Assembly: GCA_028284935.1 (NCBI GenBank)
Contig: JANQQQ010000039.1
Coordinates: forward strand, 496,001-560,000
Length of the DNA stretch: 64,000 nt
From: Croceivirga sp.
GTDB lineage: Bacteria; Bacteroidota; Bacteroidia; Flavobacteriales; Flavobacteriaceae
Reading direction: 5' to 3'
Shown: in pieces, positions 9,048-17,118 of the stretch
Layout: each line of letters starts with the position of its first letter
How positions within the stretch are numbered: position 1 is the first letter of the stretch
The notes under the pieces: model-generated
Database searches by the model: none
What the model was told of the DNA's origin: nothing
Seen by the model: the letters and a program-made list of their open reading frames with translations, nothing else
Translations under genes and position numbers: made by a program

Positions 9048-11138
9048 TTATACTTCTACAACGGTGTTACGTATACTTTTTGGTTTTGGATGTTGTCTTT
9101 TTAGATCAATATTGGGAATGGTGATTATGACTTCGGTGCCTTTTTCAGGTTGACTCTTAATTTCCAACTGAGCCTCCATTTTTTTAACACGGGAAATAAT
9201 ATTTTTTACGCCAATTCCTTTTTTCTTTTTTGAATCATCAAAACCAACCCCATCATCCTTTACTGTTAAATGTAACGAATTTTTATCCTTCTGGAAAACC
9301 ACATTTACATTTTTGCACCGCGCGTGCTTTACACAATTCTGGAGCAGTTCCTGTGTGATACGATAACTATTGATTTTAATGTCGCTATGCAGGCTATCCC
9401 ACGCAAACTGATGATCTGGTTGAAAATCAATAGCAATGTTTGATGATTTTTGAACCGTTTCCATCAAATCTTGCATGGAAAGGATAAAATTATGCACCTT
9501 CTGATAGGCTGAAGCGTTGAGCTCATGGGATATGGTGCGGATTTCTTCTTCCAGCTCCTGCAATTTCACGATGAGTTCCGCACGTTGTTCAATGGCGCCT
9601 GGGTCATTACGTTCATTTAGGCCGCTCAGCACCAATCGTATCCCCAACATTTGTCCCAATATACCATCATGCAATTCTTCGGAAACGCGTTTTTGTTCCG
9701 ATTTTTTGCCCTCTTCCATCTTTCCATGCTGCGCAAGCATTAGATTGTAGATTTCCTGATTGTTCTCTTGCTGTTTTTTCTGGAACTTTAACCGTTGGTT
9801 GCTTATTCTCTGGGAAATGATGGTAAACACTCCAATACCCAGGACCAAGAGCCCAATGGCAATACCGCCCAAAAGCTGGGTGCGCTTGGCCAGGGATTCA
9901 TTTTCCTCAATGATCTCATCGGTTTCCATCTGAATACGGGCAAACTTATCCTGGATGGCGCGTTCCTGCAATTGTAATTGTTCATTAAGGTCAAAATAGG
10001 CTTTGGCATGCTGCACGCTGTTCTTTGCATCCGTTTGAGTTAGAAATTCTAGCGAGCTTAGTAGTCTGTCATTATTGTCTGCGTTTTCAGCCAACTCTTT
10101 AGCTTCTTTAGCATTAGCAATTGCTTCATCAATCTTTTTTTCGGTTAAAAGAACTTCTGCGATATATTGTTTGTTTCGAGCAAGGTCATAAGTATTGTTG
10201 AGACGCTCTAGTCCAGAATTTGATTTATTGATTAAGGCGAGTGCTTCTTCCGAGGTTAATTGATTGCTTCGAAATCCGCTAATGGCAACGCCAGTGTATA
10301 CTTTTCGCACCAATAAATCAATCTCTTCTATTTTCTCTGCGTCGCTCTGAACCTCTTTATAAATGTCATAGGCAATTCCAAAATTCTTTTTGCGTAAAAA
10401 TGTTGCCGCAATGTTATTTTTATTTTGTAATAATAGATAATCCCTATCAGCTCTTGGTTTAAATTGTACATGTTCTTTTGCTTTATTGAAATATTCAATT
10501 GCTTTATCGAACTTCATTAATCCGTTTTGTACGTTACCCAGAATGTTGTAGGCATTGTAAAGGCGGTCTTTTGCATTAATTTTTTTAAAGGCATCAATAG
10601 CGGCTATTACATCTTTTTCCGCACCCACATAATCTTTGCTATTTTCTTTAAGACTTGCAATAGCGAGTAGCATTCGCCCTGGATAGTGTTGCTTTTCCCC
10701 TAGTTCTAATTTTGTAAATAGGGCATAGGCCTCCTTATAATGATAAAAGGAACTATCAGGTCGAATCCTATTGAGGTAATCCCCCAAATCCCAATGTGCC
10801 TCCCCATGGGCTATGTCATCTTCCATTTGTTTGGCCAATGCCATCAATTCCTTGTTGGTTTTCCGAAAATTAAGGGTATCCCCCAAATTGGAATAGGCCA
10901 AGGAAATGCGGGAGAGATTCTTGACCTGGTCGGCCCTATTTTTTGTGACCTTATTTTCTTGATATGCTCGTTGTAACAATCCTTTGCGTTCCGCAAGCGT
11001 TAAGTCCCTATTGTCCTTGGCGGTATTGGCCCAAATTTGAATGCTATCTTGAGGAGTGGTCCGTAACGATGCTTCCCCTGAAGTATTGGAGCAGCCACTA
11101 AAGAGCCCTATAACAATAAGAAAGATGCCCCATCTCAT
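9048..11138 (-). CDS. TPR-containing sensor histidine kinase (HisKA_3/HATPase_c)
   Basis: This 696-aa membrane kinase starts with a signal sequence ending in a lipobox-like LFSGC. A predicted periplasmic array of TPR-like helical repeats spans about 40-390 (for example YNILGNVQNGLMKFDKAIEYF). A short coiled coil and one transmembrane helix (about 415-438, LLGGIAIGLLVLGIGVF) follow. The HisKA_3 dimerisation domain has phospho-His490 in EELHDGILGQ. The HATPase domain has N-box ELLQNCVKHA and G-boxes DDGVGFD and KGIGVKNI. It heads a two-gene operon with the LuxR response regulator downstream. The signal sensed is unknown. Confidence 0.93.
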   Translation of the reverse strand: MRWGIFLIVIGLFSGCSNTSGEASLRTTPQDSIQIWANTAKDNRDLTLAERKGLLQRAYQENKVTKNRADQVKNLSRISLAYSNLGDTLNFRKTNKELMALAKQMEDDIAHGEAHWDLGDYLNRIRPDSSFYHYKEAYALFTKLELGEKQHYPGRMLLAIASLKENSKDYVGAEKDVIAAIDAFKKINAKDRLYNAYNILGNVQNGLMKFDKAIEYFNKAKEHVQFKPRADRDYLLLQNKNNIAATFLRKKNFGIAYDIYKEVQSDAEKIEEIDLLVRKVYTGVAISGFRSNQLTSEEALALINKSNSGLERLNNTYDLARNKQYIAEVLLTEKKIDEAIANAKEAKELAENADNNDRLLSSLEFLTQTDAKNSVQHAKAYFDLNEQLQLQERAIQDKFARIQMETDEIIEENESLAKRTQLLGGIAIGLLVLGIGVFTIISQRISNQRLKFQKKQQENNQEIYNLMLAQHGKMEEGKKSEQKRVSEELHDGILGQMLGIRLVLSGLNERNDPGAIEQRAELIVKLQELEEEIRTISHELNASAYQKVHNFILSMQDLMETVQKSSNIAIDFQPDHQFAWDSLHSDIKINSYRITQELLQNCVKHARCKNVNVVFQKDKNSLHLTVKDDGVGFDDSKKKKGIGVKNIISRVKKMEAQLEIKSQPEKGTEVIITIPNIDLKRQHPKPKSIRNTVVEV

Positions 11139-11188
11139 ACTGTAGTCTAAATCGGAAGAAATATGAATTCGCTACTTACAAGATACAA

Positions 11189-11220
11189 AAAAACCCCAAA
11201 TGTTAACATTTGGGGTTTTT
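11189..11220 (-). terminator. Rho-independent terminator behind the small lipoprotein gene
   Basis: A perfect 16+16 palindrome, AAAAACCCCAAATGTT and its complement, lies 18 bp past the lipoprotein stop codon. A T-run follows the stem on either strand. It insulates the kinase gene that starts at 11138. Confidence 0.85.
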
Positions 11221-11237
11221 CTATGTAGTGAATAAAC

Positions 11238-11378
11238 TCAGTCTCTACTTGTATTGGTGTCTACTGTATCTGGGGAATCAATGTACAATTCTTCTTGGTC
11301 GGCAGTGCTTTCCGCTTCGCAGGAGAACAGACCAAAGGAGAAAACGGCTATTGCTAAAATACTGAATACTTTTTTCAT
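11238..11378 (-). CDS. Small lipoprotein, 46 aa
   Basis: The start at 11378 gives MKKVFSILAIAVFSFGLFSC, a complete lipoprotein signal with Cys at residue 20. A 26-residue acidic tail (EAESTADQEELYIDSPDTVD) follows. A longer frame to 11447 would put 23 residues in front of the signal. The mature peptide is tiny, unstructured and acidic; function is unknown. It has its own strong terminator and lies between the LytTR regulator and the TPR kinase, so a link to envelope signalling is possible but unproven. Confidence 0.7.
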   Translation of the reverse strand: MKKVFSILAIAVFSFGLFSCEAESTADQEELYIDSPDTVDTNTSRD

Positions 11379-11526
11379 AATGTCGTTGTTTTTTGAGGGG
11401 TTGTCTTGGTTACTAAAATCTCGAGTGAAAATTAAAAGGAACACCACTGGGACGGCATCGCAGCTTGCCCCTCAATGTGAAAGTGGTACTTTAAAGGGTG
11501 GTTGGCCCAGTTTTAAAAGAATTTGA

Positions 11527-12258
11527 TCAATTAAGGGCGTTGATGGCGTTTTTGGAGAGCACGGACTTCAATTCATCAATTTTATCCCGGTACGATTTTG
11601 AAAACGGCAATTGGTCGTTGCTATTTCTTAGCGAACAGGTGTTTTTACCGTAATTGATTCGGGATACATGTTTGGTATTGAGAATATAGCTCTGATGTAC
11701 CCTAACAAAGTTTTTGGGGAGCGAATTTTCAAAGGTTTTTAGGGTTTTATAGGCACTTATGATCTGCCCGTCCCGCATAATGAAGTCCGTAGAGTTGTTA
11801 TCCGCCCTTAGGTAAAGGATTTCACTGGTATCCAAATAGTGATAGTCATTATAGGTTTTAAGGCACAGCGTAGAGGGCACCTGCTCTTTCGGAAGCTGTT
11901 TCCGCAGTTTAAATATGGTTTTTCGTATCTCAAACTCGCTATGGGGCAACATCCAATAGTCAAAAAATCCGCCCTTAATGGCATCATAGGCATAGTCTTT
12001 TGACTTTGAGACCGCAATGAGCAGTGGGAGTTTATCCACATATTGGTGCAACTGCATGACCATGTGAAATACCAAGGAGGCATTTTGGGAAAGATTTACG
12101 ATGACCAAGTCAGGTAAGGTCTTGAGGATGAGGTTCAATCCATCCTCGGCTTCCCTTGCGGTTCCCGTATGGTAAAAATCCCCATATTCCTGCAATTGCA
12201 ATTGTAATTGAAGGTTTGAGGCAGCATCCGTATCGATAATGGCGTAAGAATAGTTCAT
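11527..12258 (-). CDS. LytTR-domain regulator with a degenerate receiver
   Basis: This 243-aa protein has an N-terminal domain that follows the receiver fold but lacks its key residues. The acidic pair is IIDTDAAS, the phosphoacceptor position is Asn55 (LPDLVIVNLSQN), and the conserved Lys position in FDYWMLP is Leu104. The C-terminal LytTR DNA-binding domain (about 130-235) is intact: YLRADNNSTDFIMRDGQ, then LPKNFVRVHQSYILN. It is therefore probably a phosphorylation-independent DNA-binding regulator. A run of CAATTG-like codons encodes LQLQLQLQ near residue 16-23. It is a single gene between two terminators, with no kinase partner. Confidence 0.88.
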   Translation of the reverse strand: MNYSYAIIDTDAASNLQLQLQLQEYGDFYHTGTAREAEDGLNLILKTLPDLVIVNLSQNASLVFHMVMQLHQYVDKLPLLIAVSKSKDYAYDAIKGGFFDYWMLPHSEFEIRKTIFKLRKQLPKEQVPSTLCLKTYNDYHYLDTSEILYLRADNNSTDFIMRDGQIISAYKTLKTFENSLPKNFVRVHQSYILNTKHVSRINYGKNTCSLRNSNDQLPFSKSYRDKIDELKSVLSKNAINALN

Positions 12259-12294
12259 CCCTAAATTACTGATTCTAAGGTACTATGTCCATTT

Positions 12295-12313
12295 AAAACC
12301 CGATTGGGTTTTT
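12295..12313 (-). terminator. Probable terminator behind the glutaminyl cyclase operon
   Basis: AAAACCC-GATT-GGGTTTT forms a 7-bp stem 41 bp past the stop of the beta-helix lipoprotein, with T-rich flanks on both strands. The stem is short, so confidence is moderate. Confidence 0.5.
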
Positions 12314-12353
12314 CCCTTAAAATATTTGGGGTTTTTCTATAAAATAAGGCTTT

Positions 12354-13901
12354 TTATGGCTGATTGAGCTCATATGCCCCCAAATCTGGGGATGAGGTCC
12401 TTGAAATCCCTAAAATATCAAAGGGTATTTCCTGCGCGGTATCCAAGTCGCCAACATCCAGAACTTCGGCATCCGGGGTCAATTGGAAATCATTTTTGGC
12501 AGTGTCAAGGAAAGAAATGGAAGGATTGGTCAAAACGTTTTGATATAGGGTAGCATCCCCAAAATTATAGAAGGGGTTATCCACAAATTCCTGACGGCTA
12601 TCCCTAAATGTTATGGAACAATGGAGAAACTGGTAATTGAACGCTCCATTCCCCTGATTGGAAAACAAGAGTTCCAAATCCCTGTTTCCATCGATAATGC
12701 AGTTTGAAAACGAGGCATTTGTAAGATCCTGTGATACCAATTGATCGGCTCCAAGGTCAATGTTGTCATCAATACGGAGGGCAGGGCTATTGCGAAATCC
12801 AGAGGTCCAATAATTCGCAATGGTACAGTGTCTTAATGCATAATTCCCCCCTAAGTTACAATACAGGGAGCTGTTCCCCGCATTTCCAAAAATGCTGTTT
12901 TGTGCTTCCACGCGAGCCGTTCTCGCCCATAAGTTAACGTTTAGACTATTATGTATTTGAGAATTGGAAAGGGTCAGTGTGGGGTTTTCCAAAAGTCCGT
13001 CCCCATCCACCAAAAGGCCAACGGTAGCATTTTTGATAGTGAGGTAATTCATGGAACTATTGCTGCTTCCGGAAGCGAGCCATATGGTACCCCATTGGCC
13101 GGCGACATCACTAAATTCCGGTTCTAAACGATCTCCTTCAAAGATCACTTCATTTTCCAGTAGTTCCCTATCCGCACTCAATGCCCCTTGGACTTGCAGG
13201 GAACCACCGGTTCCTACAAGAATTCCGGAGTCCTTATGGAAATGCACCCTGCTTCCTGCTTCAATGGATAGGGTTTGTCCATTGGTTACTGCGGCGTAAC
13301 CGTAGATGACATAAGGTTTTTCCTTGGTAAAAACTAGCTCACTATCCTCCAGTACAAAGCCTTCGATTCTAATTTCGTTTCCATCCGCATCCAATCCCAA
13401 CACTAGGGTTTCCTTGCTTCCGTCCGGTTGTGTTGAAGGATAAAGAAATATGGCATCCCTAACCAAAGTGACCAGTTCCACTACCTGAAAATTTCCCGTT
13501 GCCCCAAACTGAATGGCATCTGTATGCAAAAATTCATTTTCCCCCGTGGATGTGATATCAAATGTGGTTTCCACAAAGACAAAAAGGCTGTCCTTGGCAA
13601 GTAACGGAACATTTTCAAAACGATTGCCCGCCATTCCATCCATGTTAAGGCGGTATTTGCTATCCGTTTCATTCCTGAGCGATATTTGGGGAATTAAGAT
13701 GTTGTCACCGCTTCTGTTATAAACTTTTAGGATGTAGGTGCTACTGCCTATATTGGTGAAAATAGTATCGAGAAATACAGTGTCCTTAGAAAATTCAAGA
13801 CTTCCTGAAGTTGGGGTAAAATCAAAGTCCTCTCTACAAGACCCAAGGATGGATAGTACAAGTAACGTGATTCCAGCAATAGGTTTAAGCCATTTCTTCA
13901 T
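12354..13901 (-). CDS. Lipoprotein with right-handed parallel beta-helix repeats
   Basis: About 515 aa from the start at 13901 (MKKWLKPIAGITLLVLSI then LGSC, a lipobox). The N-terminal region has Ig-like beta-strands (VFLDTIFTNIGSSTYILKVYN). From about residue 180 onward, regular short beta-repeats rich in N, S and G (LSIEAGSRVHFH, GGSLQVQGAL, LTIKNATVGL) indicate a pectate-lyase-like beta-helix. It ends with the dehydrogenase-like PDLGAYELN seen in many surface beta-helix proteins. The ATG overlaps the upstream thioesterase stop (ATGA), so translation is coupled. It is likely exposed on the outer membrane or in the periplasm; function is unknown, and it could bind polysaccharide. Confidence 0.85.
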   Translation of the reverse strand: MKKWLKPIAGITLLVLSILGSCREDFDFTPTSGSLEFSKDTVFLDTIFTNIGSSTYILKVYNRSGDNILIPQISLRNETDSKYRLNMDGMAGNRFENVPLLAKDSLFVFVETTFDITSTGENEFLHTDAIQFGATGNFQVVELVTLVRDAIFLYPSTQPDGSKETLVLGLDADGNEIRIEGFVLEDSELVFTKEKPYVIYGYAAVTNGQTLSIEAGSRVHFHKDSGILVGTGGSLQVQGALSADRELLENEVIFEGDRLEPEFSDVAGQWGTIWLASGSSNSSMNYLTIKNATVGLLVDGDGLLENPTLTLSNSQIHNSLNVNLWARTARVEAQNSIFGNAGNSSLYCNLGGNYALRHCTIANYWTSGFRNSPALRIDDNIDLGADQLVSQDLTNASFSNCIIDGNRDLELLFSNQGNGAFNYQFLHCSITFRDSRQEFVDNPFYNFGDATLYQNVLTNPSISFLDTAKNDFQLTPDAEVLDVGDLDTAQEIPFDILGISRTSSPDLGAYELNQP

Positions 13902-14296
13902 TCCCTCTGCGTAAAAAGCGTTTGGATATCCACAGGTACCCTTATTGGTTTTAGTGTCTTCGGGTGGACGGCACACCATTCGGTTATAGCTTTAACCAAC
14001 ATCCTACCACTTTTATTGTTTTTCATAGTGACCAAGCGAGTTGAAATGGGCCCTTTCCATTCAATGACCTCGGTGGCCATCGCTATGGAATCATTCAGCA
14101 GTGCACCTTCGTAATAGGTGATGTTATGGTTTCGGACCACCCAAATAATCTCGTCAAGAACTTTCTTTGCCACCACATTTTCCCAGTGCTCCTTGGAAAT
14201 TTCCTGGACCCATTCCAGATATCGAACATTATTGACATGTTGAAGTTCGTCAAGATCTTCTTGTTTTACCGTGATATTCTTTCGGTAGGAGGACAT
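13898..14296 (-). CDS. Acyl-CoA thioesterase, hotdog fold (YbgC/FadM type)
   Basis: This 132-aa single hotdog domain (4HBT) hydrolyses acyl-CoA thioesters in the cytosol. The N-terminal motif LDELQHVNNVRYLEWVQEI matches the family pattern with the active-site Asp region D..QHVNN. The central helix is followed by the expected five strands (ITYYEGALLNDSIAMATEV). It is the middle gene of a three-gene operon, 2 bp after the glutaminyl cyclase gene and overlapping the next lipoprotein by 4 bp. The physiological acyl substrate is unknown. Confidence 0.9.
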   Translation of the reverse strand: MSSYRKNITVKQEDLDELQHVNNVRYLEWVQEISKEHWENVVAKKVLDEIIWVVRNHNITYYEGALLNDSIAMATEVIEWKGPISTRLVTMKNNKSGRMLVKAITEWCAVHPKTLKPIRVPVDIQTLFTQRE

Positions 14297-14298
14297 TT

Positions 14299-15345
14299 TT
14301 ACTTCTTTACGATTTCCACTTCAAACATCGTGTCCCAATTTTTTCCTGTAACAAAAAAAGTTTTTCGTTCTTGATGATAGGCTACGCCATTTAGGACATC
14401 CAGATTGGAATGTTGTTCCACCCTATCCCTTAGTCCGCCAAAATTGATTACCCCCTCAATGGCACCGGTTTTAGGGTCGATGATCATCATGCTTTCCTTC
14501 TGCCAAACATTGGCATAGATTTTCCCGTTGGCGTATTCCAATTCGTTGGCTTTATTGAAAATGGATTTGTTGGTTACCGTTTCAATATAGCCTTCTTCAA
14601 TAAGGGTCTCAGGGTTGAGTTTCCATATTTTTTCGGTGCCGTCACTTTTGTAGATGATGTCGCCGTCGTTGCAAAGGCCCCAACCTTCCTTGCTACTTCC
14701 ATAGCTGAAGCTTCCCGTTTTTTCAAGTGTCGACGCATTGTACGTATAGCCAATGCCACTTCGCCAGGTAAGTTGGATGACCTTATTTCCGAAAATGGTG
14801 AGCCCTTCCCCAAAAACCGATTTATCCAAGGCCACTTCCTCATAGATTTTACCCGTTTCAAAGTTGAGTTTTCGCAACACTGATTTGGAAACGTTGCCAG
14901 GGTTACCTGTGCTCTCGTACAAGGTGTCCCCACGAAATTCCAGACCTTGGGTAAATGCTTTTTTGTCATGGGGATAAGTATTCAAAATGTTGTAGGTATA
15001 CACTTGGGGAGCGGTCTCGGCTAGAATACGAATGTTTTTTTCTATTTCCACAAAAGCATCTTCATAGGCTACCTTGGCCTTTAAGACCTTGGTTCCAAAG
15101 GTGGCGGATTCCAAGTTGATTTTTCCGTTGGTGGTTTCAATTTCCTTTCCCTCTAGGAAGTAGGTTACTTTTTTGATGTCCCTTTCCTTTTTGTTCTTGA
15201 TGGCTATGCCTATTACATCCCCATTTTGAAATTGTTTTTTCCTTCCTTCCAGTTGAATTTCGAAAAATTTAGTAGGGTCTTCACTATTGCTACATGAATC
15301 GACCAAAAAAGTGGTGAGTAAAAAGAAAACGATGTGAATGCGCAT
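14299..15345 (-). CDS. Glutaminyl-peptide cyclotransferase, lipoprotein
   Basis: This 348-aa enzyme of the plant/bacterial beta-propeller QC family converts N-terminal Gln to pyroglutamate on exported proteins. The signal MRIHIVFFLLTTFLVDSC ends in a lipobox-like Cys, so it is probably lipid-anchored in the periplasm. An Ig-like N-terminal domain (about 30-115) precedes the propeller: YPHDKKAFTQGLEF, YESTGNPGNVSKSVLR, FGEGLTIFGNKVIQLTW, ANELEYANGKIYANVW and the closing LDVLNGVAYH. Bacteroidota QC is known to act on proteins after signal-peptide cleavage. First gene of a coupled operon with a thioesterase and a beta-helix lipoprotein. Confidence 0.92.
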   Translation of the reverse strand: MRIHIVFFLLTTFLVDSCSNSEDPTKFFEIQLEGRKKQFQNGDVIGIAIKNKKERDIKKVTYFLEGKEIETTNGKINLESATFGTKVLKAKVAYEDAFVEIEKNIRILAETAPQVYTYNILNTYPHDKKAFTQGLEFRGDTLYESTGNPGNVSKSVLRKLNFETGKIYEEVALDKSVFGEGLTIFGNKVIQLTWRSGIGYTYNASTLEKTGSFSYGSSKEGWGLCNDGDIIYKSDGTEKIWKLNPETLIEEGYIETVTNKSIFNKANELEYANGKIYANVWQKESMMIIDPKTGAIEGVINFGGLRDRVEQHSNLDVLNGVAYHQERKTFFVTGKNWDTMFEVEIVKK

Positions 15346-15392
15346 GCTCTATGGACTTTGTTATTATACCGCCAAATTACGTATGTACAAGG

Positions 15393-15423
15393 ATTGGAAC
15401 AAATTTAAAAGGTCGTATATTTG
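15393..15423 (+). promoter_or_regulatory. Bacteroidota-type promoter of the SRP RNA
   Basis: TATATTTG at 15416-15423 matches the phylum -10 element TAnnTTTG. ATTG at 15393-15396 sits exactly 19 bp upstream, as expected for the -33 element. The predicted RNA 5' end at about 15426 follows at once. Confidence 0.75.
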
Positions 15424-15425
15424 CC

Positions 15426-15525
15426 AATGGCAAGTCCTACACGACCAGCTCCTACAAAATCCCCCAGGGCGGGAACGCAGCAAGGGTATGTGGTTGTAGC
15501 GGTGCGATGTAGGTAGCTTGCCATT
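15426..15525 (+). ncRNA. ffs: Signal recognition particle RNA (small bacterial type, 4.5S-like)
   Basis: About 100 nt. The ends pair (AATGGCAAG at 15426-15434 with CTTGCCATT at 15517-15525), and a T-run to 15529 acts as terminator. The apical domain has the SRP signature GGGCGGGAACGCAGCAAGGG, with the conserved asymmetric loop that binds the Ffh M-domain and the GNAR-type tetraloop region. It guides membrane and secreted proteins to SecYEG together with Ffh and FtsY. It has a near-perfect promoter and stands alone in front of the SDR gene. Exact ends are inferred from pairing. Confidence 0.88.
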
Positions 15526-15563
15526 TTTTGTGGATTTTTGTCAGCTGCTACCTTGCTACACTT

Positions 15564-16370
15564 ATGGAAAATAAGGTTGTTCTAATTACTGGTGGTTCTT
15601 CCGGAATTGGGAAGATTGCAGGAATATATCTATCCTCCCAAGGGATGAAGGTCTATGGTACCACACGAAACTTGACAAAGCATACCGACTTCAACGATTT
15701 TACCCTTTTGGAACTTGATGTAAAAAAGCCTGAGACCATTGAAAAGGCCATTGATCATATTGTGTCCGAAGAGGGAAAGCTCGATGTCTTGATAAACAAT
15801 GCAGGAGTCGGCATTACTGGGCCTATTGAGGAAACGCCGTTAGAAGAGATCAGTAAGGCGTTCGACACCAACTTTAATGGTCCTATTCGGATGATACAAG
15901 CGGTTCTGCCGCAAATGCGCAAGCAGGAAAGCGGTTTGATTATCAATATAACTTCAATTGCCGGGTACATGGGATTGCCCTTCAGGGGCATCTACTCTGC
16001 GACAAAAGGAAGTTTGGAATTAGTGACCGAAGCCTTGCGAATGGAGACTCGGTCCCAAGGTGTGAACATCGTGAATTTGGCCCCGGGTGATTTTGCAACC
16101 AACATTGCATCAGGTCGATACCACGCTCCAATCCTAAAAGATTCGCCTTACAAGGCCTATGCCCAAACACTGGAATCCATTAATGAGGATGTGGAAACCG
16201 CCCAAGACCCAATTTTGGTAGCGAAGAGGATATATGGAATCATTAAGAAGAGCAATCCTAAGGGACACTATTTAGTCGGCACTTTTTTGCAAAGACTTTC
16301 GGTTTTTTTAAAGAAAACAGTACCGGATAAAGTGTTTGAAAAGTTACTTTTGAATCATTATAAACTATAG
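15564..16370 (+). CDS. Short-chain dehydrogenase/reductase (SDR family)
   Basis: This 268-aa classical SDR is an NAD(P)-dependent oxidoreductase of unknown substrate. The Rossmann motif TGGSSGIG lies near residue 9, NNAG at about 79, the catalytic Ser in INITSIAGYMG, and Tyr-Lys in YSATKGSLELV. The start at 15564 (MENKVVLITGG) is preferred, since the frame running back to 15528 begins inside the SRP RNA terminator. C-terminal residues (GTFLQRLSVFLKKTVP) resemble SDRs acting on lipids or retinol-like substrates, which is weak evidence. The aldolase gene follows 23 bp downstream on the same strand, so co-transcription is likely. Confidence 0.9.
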   Translation: MENKVVLITGGSSGIGKIAGIYLSSQGMKVYGTTRNLTKHTDFNDFTLLELDVKKPETIEKAIDHIVSEEGKLDVLINNAGVGITGPIEETPLEEISKAFDTNFNGPIRMIQAVLPQMRKQESGLIINITSIAGYMGLPFRGIYSATKGSLELVTEALRMETRSQGVNIVNLAPGDFATNIASGRYHAPILKDSPYKAYAQTLESINEDVETAQDPILVAKRIYGIIKKSNPKGHYLVGTFLQRLSVFLKKTVPDKVFEKLLLNHYKL

Positions 16371-16393
16371 CAATATTAACCTAAAAGATACGT

Positions 16394-17050
16394 ATGAAGT
16401 TTTTTATAGATACGGCCAATTTAGATCAAATCAAAGAGGCCCAAGAACTGGGGGTATTGGATGGAGTGACCACCAATCCATCACTTATGGCCAAAGAGGG
16501 AATTACAGGCCATGATAATATCTTGAAGCACTATGTGGACATCTGTACCATTGTGGATGGTGATGTCTCGGCAGAAGTGGTTTCCACAGATTTGGAAGGA
16601 ATTATTAAAGAGGGCGAGGCCCTTGCTGAACTTCATGAGCAGATTGTGGTTAAGGTACCTATGATAAAAGATGGGGTCAAAGCTTTAAAGTATTTTTCGG
16701 ATAAGGGTATAAAGACCAATTGCACCCTTGTTTTTTCTCCGGGACAAGCCTTATTGGCTGCCAAAGCAGGAGCCACTTATGTGTCTCCATTTTTAGGGCG
16801 TTTGGATGATATTTCAACGGATGGGCTGAATTTGATTGCCGAGATAAGGCTTATTTATGACAATTACGGATTTAACACCCAAATTTTGGCCGCATCAATT
16901 CGTCATACTATGCACGTCATTGATTGTGCCAAAATAGGCGCAGATGTAATGACCGGTCCTTTAAGCGCCATTGAAGGATTGTTGAAACATCCACTCACCG
17001 ATATCGGCCTTGAAAAATTCCTTGCAGATTATAGAAAAGGAAACGCTTAG
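16394..17050 (+). CDS. fsa: Transaldolase / fructose-6-phosphate aldolase family protein
   Basis: This 218-aa single TIM barrel belongs to the small FSA/TalC group and uses a Schiff-base lysine in [26 protein letters not shown] and [14 protein letters not shown] are family hallmarks. The residues said to separate the two activities look transaldolase-like: Glu in DVSAEVVS, where FSA has Gln, and Phe in [11 protein letters not shown], where FSA has Tyr. The pentose-phosphate transaldolase reaction is therefore more likely than fructose-6-phosphate cleavage, although databases usually name such proteins FSA. It ends at a strong terminator. Confidence 0.92.
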   Translation: MKFFIDTANLDQIKEAQELGVLDGVTTNPSLMAKEGITGHDNILKHYVDICTIVDGDVSAEVVSTDLEGIIKEGEALAELHEQIVVKVPMIKDGVKALKYFSDKGIKTNCTLVFSPGQALLAAKAGATYVSPFLGRLDDISTDGLNLIAEIRLIYDNYGFNTQILAASIRHTMHVIDCAKIGADVMTGPLSAIEGLLKHPLTDIGLEKFLADYRKGNA

Positions 17051-17092
17051 ATATAGGCAAATAAAAAAAGTAATCGATTTTTAATCCAATAG

Positions 17093-17118
17093 GCCCTGAC
17101 TGGTGTTAGGGCTTTTTT
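17093..17118 (+). terminator. Rho-independent terminator of the fsa gene
   Basis: GCCCTGAC-TGGT-GTTAGGGC is an 8-bp stem with one G-T pair, followed by T6. It begins 42 bp after the fsa stop and overlaps the last codons of the convergent gene at 17106. Confidence 0.85.

Noticed and set aside
15528-15563. N-terminal extension of the SDR gene into the SRP RNA terminator
   Set aside because: The Rossmann-fold start MENKVVLITGG is at 15564; the earlier codon lies in the RNA gene's T-run.
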